Shown piece after piece: positions 41,901 to 49,016 of a DNA stretch of 64,000 nt (the first letter of the stretch is position 1; each line of letters begins with the position of its first letter). This stretch comes from JAZUOT01 sp045604805 (GTDB lineage: Bacteria > Bacillota > Clostridia > Oscillospirales > Acutalibacteraceae). Made by a program: the position numbers and the translations under genes. Below the pieces are notes generated by a model. That model searched no databases. It was not told the origin of the DNA and saw only the letters and a list, made by a program, of their open reading frames with translations. The stretch covers positions 1-64,000 of the forward strand of contig JAZUOT010000030.1 of NCBI GenBank assembly GCA_045604805.1, written 5' to 3'.

Positions 41901-44900
41901 AAAATCATACTCACCAGTTATGTCAGCGATTTCAAAATCAAAGAATTATTCTAGGTTTGAGAACACATCTCGCAGATGCTTACTAAATTTACCCTATTTT
42001 GATTTTAAAGAACTAAAAGACTCATTGCCGCTTGATGGTGTCATTTGGTGGCGTTGTTCGCATGCGATGCCTGGCCGTAAGCCGTTTGATGAATATGGCA
42101 CTACTGTAGCGAATATGATAGTACGCGATTCGACAGAATGCCTTTTCAGGGATTTAAGTGATGCTTCAAAAACATTGCAAATAGAAACATGTAAGGATAG
42201 TATATTAGCAGTAGTGGGTCTGAGCAAAGAGGGGGTATTTTATGATAGAGAAGGGAAACCTGGTAATATTATTAAGGAGCCATTTTTTATAGGAGAAGGA
42301 AATGGCTATACTGAAGAAAATGTAAAAGAACTATTAGTAAATATTGCCAAAAAAGTGCCCGTTCATGATCGCTTTGAATTTTTAGCTGACCTACTCTCTC
42401 AGATTAGAGATTACGATAGAATCTTTCAGATGTACGATAAGAAATATGATAGATTTAGTCCAAAAGGAGAACTTCTGGTACGGTTGCTAACGCATGTCTT
42501 TTTAAATCTTTCTAGCCCCGAAGATATAACTAGTTTTCTTAGCAAAATGGTCTTGTCTATATATCGTAAAAATGAGTTCAGAGACTCTTTTGTGGCAATG
42601 GAAATATTTCTTAATACAGTATTTGAAATTGCGAATGGAATCCAAGATCACGAAGAAAGAATGAAAGTAATAACTCTTGTCGGGGAGTTAATATATAATA
42701 GATCAATAGCAACATCATTTTACAATACTGATCGTAACTTTGTGTTGATCAAATATGAACATAAAAACGAAATGGCTGCAAAGTTTTTGAATAGATTCCT
42801 ATTAAACGCATTAACCCCAAAAGATAGACTACAACTTGAAGAGCTGATCCAAGTCCTTTTATACTTTGAGCCTGTTGAAAAAATAAATAGTCAATTTGCA
42901 GGCATGCTTATCAAAGGACTCATCGAAAGACCTAATGGAGAAAAAAATATAGTCGACGTTATCTTTATCCTTTTAACTACTCCTTTTGTGTTGCGTAGTA
43001 ATTACCTTATGAGTTCTAGAGGCAATATCTCATCTGAATGTCTGATTGGAATTTTTAGCGAAGCTCAAAAACTCGTCAATAAACATGATAAATTTCCAGT
43101 AGAACCTGAATATTTGACAGACGTTATAAGATATTTACTTGATAGATATATAGTTCGAATTTTTAAATCTGAAGATAAAACAACTCTTGGAGGTCTGGGT
43201 GTATGTGAAACGTGCATAGATATAATTGTACAGATGTTAGCCAAAGTAGCCAAAGAACAAATACCAGTTATCTTTAATAGTATTCTTCAGGATTATTTTG
43301 TTCCTAAAGGTATGTCCAAAGCCATCATAGAAAATGGAGGTTTTCGTCGTAATTCGTATGAACGCGAATGCGCTTGCGCTACATTTTTGCTAATATTCCT
43401 CCATAAAGTTATGCTTCGAGCACCAGAGTATGATGTTGTCAAAGAGCTTTTTACACGTCTTCAAACCTATAGCCTAGAAATGGAGAAAGCCTATTTTGAA
43501 AATCTCTTTACTACTGAAAATTTCTGTATGAAAATATGCGCTCGTTTAGTTAACGGAATCATATTTTCTCCGCAGTCTTTGTTAGCTCCGTTGAATATTA
43601 GTGGCGTGTTAAGGCATTTTTTCTATTTAGTAGAAAGAGAAGAGCGTATATACAGAGGAATCCACGATGTGGAGGCTGTACAACGGGAAATTGAAGAAGG
43701 GAAAAAACCAGTTAAAGAAGAGAAAAAACCACGTCATTTATTACTATTCCGATCATCAAGTCGAAAAGAGCAGCCAAAAGAGCAGCCAAAAGAGTTTGTA
43801 TCAAGCGAACAACTATTAACCGAATTACAGTGCGATGTAATGAAGGAGGAATCTACAAAAGTATCAAAAGAAAAAGACCAACTTGCTGGTTTCAATGAAA
43901 AAACAGAAGGAGACCTACTCAGTAAAATTGAAGCTAAAAAAGACGCCGAAAAAAAAGTAAGAGAGCAACAAAAAAAAATAAAAGATTTAACAAAAGAAGT
44001 ACAAAAATTAGAAAAAAAGATAGTAGACGAAAGATGCGATCTAGACTTGGAAAATGATAAATTAAAGGAATTCACGCGTGTTAGAAATGTAATGGAAAAT
44101 TTAGTGGAACAACGGAACGCAGAGATAAAAAAAATAGACGAAATACCTGAAAATGAGCAAAGACCAGAAGATGTAGAAAGAAAAAAAGAAATGGAGCGCT
44201 CAATTGCGAACCTTGAAAGTGAAAAAGATAGACTTGAAAAAGAAAAAAAAGAATGCGAGGATCGGTTAAGTGAGTTAGGCAAAAATTTGGAAGATCTAGA
44301 AGGAGAATATGGCAAAAAACAGGGTGAATTAGACGCTGCAAAGAAAGATTTAGACTCAGAAGTAAAACAAATGACTGAAGCAGAAAAGGAGTTATCAAAA
44401 GGAATTAAAAGTGGAGGAGATGTAAATTACTCAATAACAATTAGTCAAAGGGACCTAGACCTAGTGTTTGCAGGGAATTTAGAAACCGCAGAAAAGGAGG
44501 GACTTGCAAAGCTAAAAAATCAATTAGACGATAAAGAAGCTAGCTTAGAAAAGGCAAAAGCTGAATTAGAAAATAAAAAAAAGGACTTTGAAGAGCAAAG
44601 AGATACTTTACTGCAGGAAAATGGAATAGAACAAGATACATTAAATCTGAGCGAGGATCCTGTTAAACAAGTAGAAGCAATAAGAGAAAAAATAAAAGAA
44701 AAAATAAAAGACCAAGGAAAAGAAGAAGAAGAAAGAAATGCAAAAGATAAAGAAGAAAAAATACTAGAAAAAATGGCGAAAGAATATGAACTTGAAGAAA
44801 CAAAACTTGGACAAGAAATAGAAAAATTAGAATATGAAATATATGTAAAAGAATTATCTATGGTAAGCTTATCAACAGACTTACTAAAAGACATAACAGA

Positions 44901-46677
44901 AACATATGGCAGCCCAGAAAAAGCGATATCTGCTAAAAAGAAGGATGTAGAGGATGAAAAACTAGACGAGGAAGACAGAACTAAGCGGATCGAAGTCTCA
45001 AAAGGGATAGTACGTGCAAAGCAGGAAGAATTATCGAAAAAAAATGATATGTTATCACGAGCGTCGGCAACTGTACTAAGAATAGAAGAAGAATTAAAAA
45101 TTAAAGTAGCCGAATTAGAAGCCGTACGAGAACGCTCAAGCCGAATAGATGTTGAGATAACAGAGTTAACCGAACAAAGAAAAGCAAAACATGAAGAACA
45201 AACAAGAAAACTTGAAGAATTTATTATGCAAGAAGAGGCTAAGGAAGATGCGGGAAAACAATCTTGTTTCAAAGATGATATTCGAAGATTAGCACAAAAA
45301 GAAGCTTTTAACCTACGACAAGAAATGAGCGAATTATCTGAAGAAATCGAGGATCTAGACAATCAAATAAAAGAAAAAAAGCAAGAGAAATTAGCATTAC
45401 CAGATAAACTAGAAAAAGCAGAAAAAGCCGTAAAACAAAAAAAAGCTGAATTAAGCTCGGTACAACAGAGTATGGGTAAAGTAAATGACTCAACTCGAGT
45501 CATTGAAGGGGCACTAAGGCAGGAAGGAGAATATATACTTAAACTTGAAGCAGACTTAGCTTCAATAAGAGAAAGCATAAAACAAAATGAGCAAGAAGTA
45601 AAAAATCTGGAGGCTGTAGCAGCCGCAGTAAATGGTGTGCCATGGTATCTAATTAATGACTGTTTAATCCCAAAAACGGAAGAATTCTACAGAGAATTAT
45701 GTGAAAGTAACATGATAGGAAAATACTTCCATAAATCTTTCAATAAGGTAAGATTAGAATTACAACAATTTAGGAGCGACTCAATAGGAAAACAAATTGA
45801 AAAATTAAATGAAGAAAAGAAAAAATGTGAGAGAAAATTAAAAAAAACAGGGGAGAAAATAGAACAAACAGAAGAAGAAGAGCTTAAAGCAAATGATGCG
45901 ATTGACCTTATATCAAATGACGATCAATTGTCTGGTGCCCAAAAAATGGCTAAAATGCAACAATGGCAAAAAAAAATTACTGATGCACGAAAGAAACGTG
46001 AAATTCTATTGGAAGAAGAAAAAAAATGGAAAAACGAATTAGAAAAAATAGAAGAAGACTTAAATCCACTTAAAGAAGTACAGAGAAAGGTAAACGAAGG
46101 AAAGAAAAGAAAAGAAGATATGGAGCGAAAATACCCACAACTAAAAGGATTAGACGAAGCATTAAAAAAATTAGGGCAAGGAAAATTTGACTTATTCTCA
46201 GAACAAAAAAAGCTAAAAGAAGAAAAAGTAAAAGAATTAAACATAGAAAAAGGAAAAGCAGCAGAAGAAGCAAAAAGAAAAGCAGCAGAAGCAGCAGCAG
46301 GAAAAGTAGCAGAAGTAGCAAAAGCAGCAGAAGAAGTAGAAAAGGAAAAACAGGAGGTAGAAACAAAAGAAAAAGGAGTAGAAAGAACAGAAAAAACAGT
46401 AAAGAAAAAAGAAAGAAAAGCAGCAGAAAAAGAAAAAAAAATAACAGAAGCAGTCAAAAGAAGAAAAGAGTTAGAATCAGAGGCAAAAGAAAGAAGATTA
46501 AAAATGCTAGAAGAAGCGTTAAATGGAACACTCATGCCTACTACAGCAGGAGGAGTAGTAGAAGGAGAAGGAAAAGGAGAAGGAGAAGGAAAAGGAAAAG
46601 TAAAAGGAGAAGGAGAAGGAGAAGAGAAGAAGAAGAAAAAGAAGAAAAAGGAGAAAAAGGAGAAAAAGGAGAAATAG
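35980..46677 (+). CDS. Giant leader-bearing protein B (3565 residues)
   Basis: One uninterrupted frame of 10.7 kb. ATG 35980 (GAGGGTG 9 nt upstream) is preferred to GTG 35968. Residues 1-75 are a Nif11-like leader (DSRDKNEAKNNLEMAQ, an EIEYLKNIY helix, LSMQELDEVAGG), with the predicted cut after Gly75. Then: a helical region; a Ser/Thr/Gln low-complexity linker (about 433-489, repeated SQTGSED units); helical repeat-like sequence; a K/E coiled coil (about 1368-1461); a repeated PFFI-x-GE-x-x-T-L segment (about 1628-1711, echoed once later); more helical sequence; and about 900 residues of coiled coil (about 2627-3520) interrupted near 3221-3268. It ends in a Gly/Glu/Lys repeat tail. No enzyme motif, signal peptide or membrane helix was recognised. 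Export as an effector is inferred from the leader. Confidence 0.85.
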   Translation: MTQREKYYKHKVMRILIDSRDKNEAKNNLEMAQIHLSDGEIEYLKNIYNNCRGGSFISLGDNTLSMQELDEVAGGVPLKYYISRKEAKKLHEMLNKLTVNTGKQGDTIHTIYGERISQSRTAATQEQVEEFMSLFERNHPGAPNKLDVNGNEEVFSDFGRFRDLIDEGQIVSSEKGIENSELAYNLAMAFHGSVELTADSVPNQDQDFANNLAQALSDGNFNAFGHFGMNRKDDLVNNIMKCQHESLFLSGEEIRVDMLDFGRNLFKSLPSCEVGTCISTGKELAAAFEKANPTEKESIAEFKMGILIETLQKIRDNGSSNVDDVAFGKETGLTAGNLSRHQAGCTLGTYRETHNFDPFSNIDFSHCEEICKQAREVYESSISMGYELASNPLFFTRLALFFSKLAPFIEFTEKKGKSEEGTKNRNGANGGGSETSSLLASAVSLSSFGAISQTGSEDSSQTASESRSQTGLEDSSQTTGSEDATEEEQRLKLLDKMDPDVINLNDVVYTSVFFENFFTSQSSKIYEDLMKALSSDKLDFSTKYVALCLAMCVESGCRYFNTAISKFVDSLTKSEQSIPELTPILMAFLKGVFFRFEHIRNKNIVRTAIILMPRFRKEYEYGELSVALLCMLVRGATLENGVGVGVALELNFADVVSGVYDVIYRMICFDLTNSRSEKNGSIYISKEAQKFIEYACSLIRQTACSPYVRDSFNSVLSGINMGLENYAPKEGIKREKYVIDFYANTVVVCTIELLSDLVNEYPSLWKNNTKISSNLYQVYKNLMKFAGCNKKINCKLTPNSNSEGGLAIKYPLFDLFKDICGKKKEAFDQIKADFALYLHKIDPVLAAIFLINLSEVQVREVVKLLHDQKYEGLETIMGGLMYNIFTKEQSEEEKAKRFISMLPLEIRFDIEALSTLVTGIIEKCDEIAKVVVCQSLESRRMVYSRKVDLKEKKMLEISNAISPLEGEKLSDEKVKLIEGARNEQTVLNIAHRTQKGSLRTRLNFWLMVLQNSKGTQLTPFGNMIFNNEDAVRDLLNREQGKYMIRQKANLKKLKEDSEAFESEINSSEKIKNAKESLLEYCNTIFLYALTISNLKDMQEGDLKVKQEEHFFDVVEVVSKYLKDFKNFVKLLDIIFDQTGKHHSLGKIYEAMQSKPGECLATLIFEFRRVLASKELATFEEKEALVKDFCAQIRKLTENKSSNRKKLCSKYMETILKAVRSMSVSLIALNTESSIQLFESIIYGFCDVNFFGSPEFANVVLDVAHDALGTRHIHQGKILEKTIEAYLRMIRIRINLLGQNTKNLPLQLFPKNSYTEREYTYFIPSSEMEITITKNWGMFLDRLWRKGNKMFEDIIDWWEDKAEDYTIEETKKIESELKELKKPEELKELKEPETLEDIIKGIEELKSEIEKELEKLKKPEKPEKPKKELDDLKEKLDDLKKKLDVLQKDAEKELQLELQVECIYYLSLFLLERDKSGNYRENFKNNSNFLDVTNLAVCFCRRPDTMVVVLLKYLEFFDSDFATKVKNKFTSMLNRALSKEEKASLDAGEVKASLDAREVKALDAIVKKNKKLFFSECMLVLSACETKIVESFFKEKEVFDAFSEKNPYLALHNRVTSELNKEESTIPFRNEMRPFFINGEGSTLSMKAIPSSSYFVDRVKPSSTNGAGSTSSKRDVPVIGSYYVDPTGYEVEPFFIGGEDITLTLKGQPFSIHSIGKSHTSEMSMPEMSEEDKAKFFLFVVSKEMFSIVGKNEDAIYRYLAGDSFDFLRIGEVCGFNVEEIQNFIDLFSNIKKLQRFHSGIEIVTGTLGKIHSCAEVIVSDLVKSLDALIEKLKGCGENEVGCLFQLQRYRENLLSSLLREKNPEEFLAQIEGCCGELHLDGVREEVINVLTAIANFKTEQKTKYIQFLSELVRKINPKIMKFVEKNIRTEKGKVLAYRLMDRPTSEIGLYTEGFFPCVLNACPEEEVLELIEKRKSYSPVMSAISKSKNYSRFENTSRRCLLNLPYFDFKELKDSLPLDGVIWWRCSHAMPGRKPFDEYGTTVANMIVRDSTECLFRDLSDASKTLQIETCKDSILAVVGLSKEGVFYDREGKPGNIIKEPFFIGEGNGYTEENVKELLVNIAKKVPVHDRFEFLADLLSQIRDYDRIFQMYDKKYDRFSPKGELLVRLLTHVFLNLSSPEDITSFLSKMVLSIYRKNEFRDSFVAMEIFLNTVFEIANGIQDHEERMKVITLVGELIYNRSIATSFYNTDRNFVLIKYEHKNEMAAKFLNRFLLNALTPKDRLQLEELIQVLLYFEPVEKINSQFAGMLIKGLIERPNGEKNIVDVIFILLTTPFVLRSNYLMSSRGNISSECLIGIFSEAQKLVNKHDKFPVEPEYLTDVIRYLLDRYIVRIFKSEDKTTLGGLGVCETCIDIIVQMLAKVAKEQIPVIFNSILQDYFVPKGMSKAIIENGGFRRNSYERECACATFLLIFLHKVMLRAPEYDVVKELFTRLQTYSLEMEKAYFENLFTTENFCMKICARLVNGIIFSPQSLLAPLNISGVLRHFFYLVEREERIYRGIHDVEAVQREIEEGKKPVKEEKKPRHLLLFRSSSRKEQPKEQPKEFVSSEQLLTELQCDVMKEESTKVSKEKDQLAGFNEKTEGDLLSKIEAKKDAEKKVREQQKKIKDLTKEVQKLEKKIVDERCDLDLENDKLKEFTRVRNVMENLVEQRNAEIKKIDEIPENEQRPEDVERKKEMERSIANLESEKDRLEKEKKECEDRLSELGKNLEDLEGEYGKKQGELDAAKKDLDSEVKQMTEAEKELSKGIKSGGDVNYSITISQRDLDLVFAGNLETAEKEGLAKLKNQLDDKEASLEKAKAELENKKKDFEEQRDTLLQENGIEQDTLNLSEDPVKQVEAIREKIKEKIKDQGKEEEERNAKDKEEKILEKMAKEYELEETKLGQEIEKLEYEIYVKELSMVSLSTDLLKDITETYGSPEKAISAKKKDVEDEKLDEEDRTKRIEVSKGIVRAKQEELSKKNDMLSRASATVLRIEEELKIKVAELEAVRERSSRIDVEITELTEQRKAKHEEQTRKLEEFIMQEEAKEDAGKQSCFKDDIRRLAQKEAFNLRQEMSELSEEIEDLDNQIKEKKQEKLALPDKLEKAEKAVKQKKAELSSVQQSMGKVNDSTRVIEGALRQEGEYILKLEADLASIRESIKQNEQEVKNLEAVAAAVNGVPWYLINDCLIPKTEEFYRELCESNMIGKYFHKSFNKVRLELQQFRSDSIGKQIEKLNEEKKKCERKLKKTGEKIEQTEEEELKANDAIDLISNDDQLSGAQKMAKMQQWQKKITDARKKREILLEEEKKWKNELEKIEEDLNPLKEVQRKVNEGKKRKEDMERKYPQLKGLDEALKKLGQGKFDLFSEQKKLKEEKVKELNIEKGKAAEEAKRKAAEAAAGKVAEVAKAAEEVEKEKQEVETKEKGVERTEKTVKKKERKAAEKEKKITEAVKRRKELESEAKERRLKMLEEALNGTLMPTTAGGVVEGEGKGEGEGKGKVKGEGEGEEKKKKKKKKEKKEKKEK

Positions 46678-46712
46678 GAGAAATAGGAGAAATAGAACAA
46701 AGTGAGGAGTAA
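46638..46712 (+). repeat. Short tandem repeat at the 3' end of the giant gene, with open alternative frame
   Basis: Purine-only repeats of about 9 nt (GGAGAAAAA, then GGAGAAATA) encode the Lys/Glu tail. In the used frame the change to GGAGAAATA gives TAG at 46675-46677. In the frame one base back, the same repeats read KGEKGEKGEIGEIGEIEQSE and end at TAA 46710-46712. A one- or two-base change would therefore swap the tail. Confidence 0.75.
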
Positions 46713-46845
46713 AATGAGTCAAATATTTTGTACTGCCGAAACATGGAGGATTTCTAATAACTTTCTTATTTTCACAGCCTGCCAGTATATCATAAATCCT
46801 GGTCTCTAATATGGAAATATTTTCCGTGTTTCTTGCCTATGTAAT

Positions 46846-46874
46846 TTGACTTAACTGGGCTGGTATGTTAGATT
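46846..46874 (+). promoter_or_regulatory. Promoter of the phosphofructokinase gene
   Basis: TTGACT (46846-46851) and TAGATT (46869-46874), spacing 17 nt, 46 nt upstream of ATG 46920. It separates this gene from the giant gene. Confidence 0.6.
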
Positions 46875-46919
46875 TATCGCTGGTTGACTATTGATATTCA
46901 AAGGGGGACATCTAAAATT

Positions 46920-48161
46920 ATGGGAAATTTAAGAGGAGCTTGTATAATAGGTCAGTCTGGTGGGCCTACGTCAGTTATAAATTCCAGTGCATATGGCGCA
47001 ATAAAAACCGCACTTGAAAGTTCAGAGATTACAAACGTTTTCGGTGCGCTTAACGGCATTAAGGGGATATTGGATGATAACCTGATAGATATGTCTAAGG
47101 AAGAGCCAAAAGAGCTTGAATTATTGAAGTTCACACCTTCATCAGCGCTTGGTTCTTGTCGCTATAAATTGAGTGATCCTAGCGTAGACGATACAGATTA
47201 CAAACGCATACTTGAGGTATTCAAAAAATATGATGTTAGATATTTTTTCTACAATGGTGGAAACGACTCAATGGATACTTGCAATAAGATATCCAAGTAT
47301 TTGCTGAAGAACGGATATGAATGCAGAGTTATGGGTATCCCAAAGACCATAGACAATGATTTATTTGGAACAGATCATTGTCCTGGCTATGGTTCTGCTG
47401 CAAAATATATAGCTACATCAATGATGGAAATATATCATGATGCGAGGGTTTATGATATCGGAACTATTGGTATAGTTGAAATTATGGGAAGAAACGCAGG
47501 TTGGCTCACTGCAGCGGCGGCTCTTGCTTCTGCGAAAGGAAATGGTCCTGAACTTATTTACCTTCCTGAGATCGATTTTGATATAGAAGAATTTAAGGCG
47601 TCAGTAAGAGATATATATAACAAAACTGGTAAATGTATTGTTGCAGTTTCTGAAGGTGTACGTGACAAAAGCGGTAAACTTATTTCAGAATACGCTAGTG
47701 CTGATAAAGCTAAAGATAGTTTTGGCCATGTTCAGTTGGGCGGATTAGCTTCTTACTTAGCTGATGTTATTGCCAAAGATACAGGTGCCAAAGTAAGAGC
47801 TGTAGAATTAAGCCTCCTGCAGAGATGTGCGGCACACTGCGCTTCAAAAACAGATATAGAAGAAAGTTTTGCTTCTGGTATGGCAGCAGTTCGTGAAGCC
47901 ATCGCCGGTAAAACCGACAAAATGGTAGGTTTTGAGAGGGAATATATAGATGGAGAGTATATTTGTCATATCAAATTGCTTGATCTTGCCGATGTTGCTA
48001 ATACAGAAAAAAAGGTCCCTAGAGAATGGATAAATTCTGCTGGTAACGGTATAGAACAAGCATTTATAGATTATGCTCTTCCGTTAATACAAGGTGAGAC
48101 CGACCTACCAAAAGAAGATGGCTTGCCTAGATTTGCTAAACTAAAAAAAGTAAAGGTTTAA
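46920..48161 (+). CDS. pfp: 6-phosphofructokinase, probably pyrophosphate-dependent
   Basis: A 413-residue PFK family enzyme phosphorylating fructose-6-phosphate in glycolysis. Signatures: IIGQSGGPTSVINSS, the phosphoryl-donor loop FYNGGNDSMDT, substrate motifs PKTIDNDL and MGRNAGWLTAAAAL. ATP-dependent PFKs have GGDG in the donor loop; GGND, with the bulkier Asp at the last position, and the subunit length point to the PPi-dependent group, which works reversibly in many anaerobes. The donor is therefore an inference. ATG 46920 is the start of the conserved core; GGGGGA lies 11-12 nt upstream. Monocistronic. Confidence 0.88.
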   Translation: MGNLRGACIIGQSGGPTSVINSSAYGAIKTALESSEITNVFGALNGIKGILDDNLIDMSKEEPKELELLKFTPSSALGSCRYKLSDPSVDDTDYKRILEVFKKYDVRYFFYNGGNDSMDTCNKISKYLLKNGYECRVMGIPKTIDNDLFGTDHCPGYGSAAKYIATSMMEIYHDARVYDIGTIGIVEIMGRNAGWLTAAAALASAKGNGPELIYLPEIDFDIEEFKASVRDIYNKTGKCIVAVSEGVRDKSGKLISEYASADKAKDSFGHVQLGGLASYLADVIAKDTGAKVRAVELSLLQRCAAHCASKTDIEESFASGMAAVREAIAGKTDKMVGFEREYIDGEYICHIKLLDLADVANTEKKVPREWINSAGNGIEQAFIDYALPLIQGETDLPKEDGLPRFAKLKKVKV

Positions 48162-49016
48162 GTTGATTGTAATATCTTTTAGGTCAATACCGCTTTCATA
48201 TGTATACTATTTATACCGTGCATTTGTTTAGAGAAAGGTAACCGAATTTATCTGAACTATAGCGGCCAGGCTGTAATTCTGAGTAGCAGTATGGAAACCG
48301 TATTAGAAAGAATAACAGGAAAAATATCCAGGCTCCGCGAAAAAATGGTATTCTAAGTTGAATACCATTTGTGCTATTTTAGAGTTTTCTGTTGATTTCA
48401 GTAAAGTCATTTTATGTAAACGAAAGTCTGAACACAGTAGATACCGTTGATTAGATGTGCAGAGAAGGATATTTTATAGTCCTAAAGCTTTGGGATGATC
48501 TCTAGCTTCGCTCTAATTTCGAAGTAGCAAAAAAAAGTGGACTGTCGCTTTGCAAAATTAGGACAGTGTTTACGGCGAGTTGAGTATCATGTACCGAGAG
48601 AAGGCAGATTGACAGAATAATTAAAAAGTCATTATATTGTTCGTGAGAGCTTCAATGCTTGAAAAATTATCTGCTCATCATCCATTTCTTATCGCAGAAA
48701 GCCTGTTTGCAGAAAATTTTTCAAACTTTCATGAAGCATATCGTTAATGAATTTTTAACCAAATAACAATGTACCGGAAACTTAGACTACCACGATAGAT
48801 AAATCAATATCTTTATCGTACAGTATATACAATACTGTACCATTTTTTTTGGATGCAAAAATGTATTTTATCCGCTATTTTATTTTTTCCATACTTTGTT
48901 ATCCATATCTTGTTAGAATAACTCTTATTCCCTCTATCACTTTCCTGTTTCAATTATATCATCATATTTTTGTTGACGGTGCGCTCTAGATATAATCTAA
49001 AAAATTTATTGTATAA
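48162..49016. other. 855-nt intergenic stretch with two hairpins, no gene recognised
   Basis: No reading frame of note and no RNA family that I recognise. ATGGTATTC/GAATACCAT (48345-48368) forms a hairpin followed by mildly T-rich sequence, and a better terminator lies at 48818-48850. ACTGTC/GACAGT (48541-48567) is a weaker hairpin. TATAAT at 48991 with TTTTGT at 48968 could be the promoter of the radical-SAM gene. The stretch between the hairpins could encode an untranslated RNA or be decayed DNA. Confidence 0.4.
48818..48850 (+). terminator. Palindrome with T-run, terminator-like
   Basis: GTACAGTAT (48818-48826), a 5-nt loop and ATACTGTAC (48832-48840), perfect 9-bp arms, followed by CATTTTTTTT. 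No gene ends close by on the plus strand: pfp stops 650 nt earlier. Its core resembles the ACAGTATTGT palindromes at 3845, 4903 and 14544, so an operator role is also possible. Confidence 0.55.

Noticed and set aside
43734..46744. Several long antisense frames opposite the coiled-coil part of the giant gene (Ser/Phe/Leu-rich)
   Set aside because: They are complements of Lys/Glu codons (AAA/GAA giving TTT/TTC), which rarely create stops; no ribosome sites or real protein character.
46714..46809. 31-codon frame with GAGGAG upstream, directly after the giant gene's alternative-frame stop
   Set aside because: The good ribosome site is part of the purine-rich repeat DNA, the peptide has no recognisable feature, and nothing supports translation.
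48412..48625. GAAAGTCTGAACACAG and ACAGAATAATT, resembling conserved pieces of RNase P RNA
   Set aside because: The spacing is too short, and the P4 strands and the long conserved regions cannot be found.
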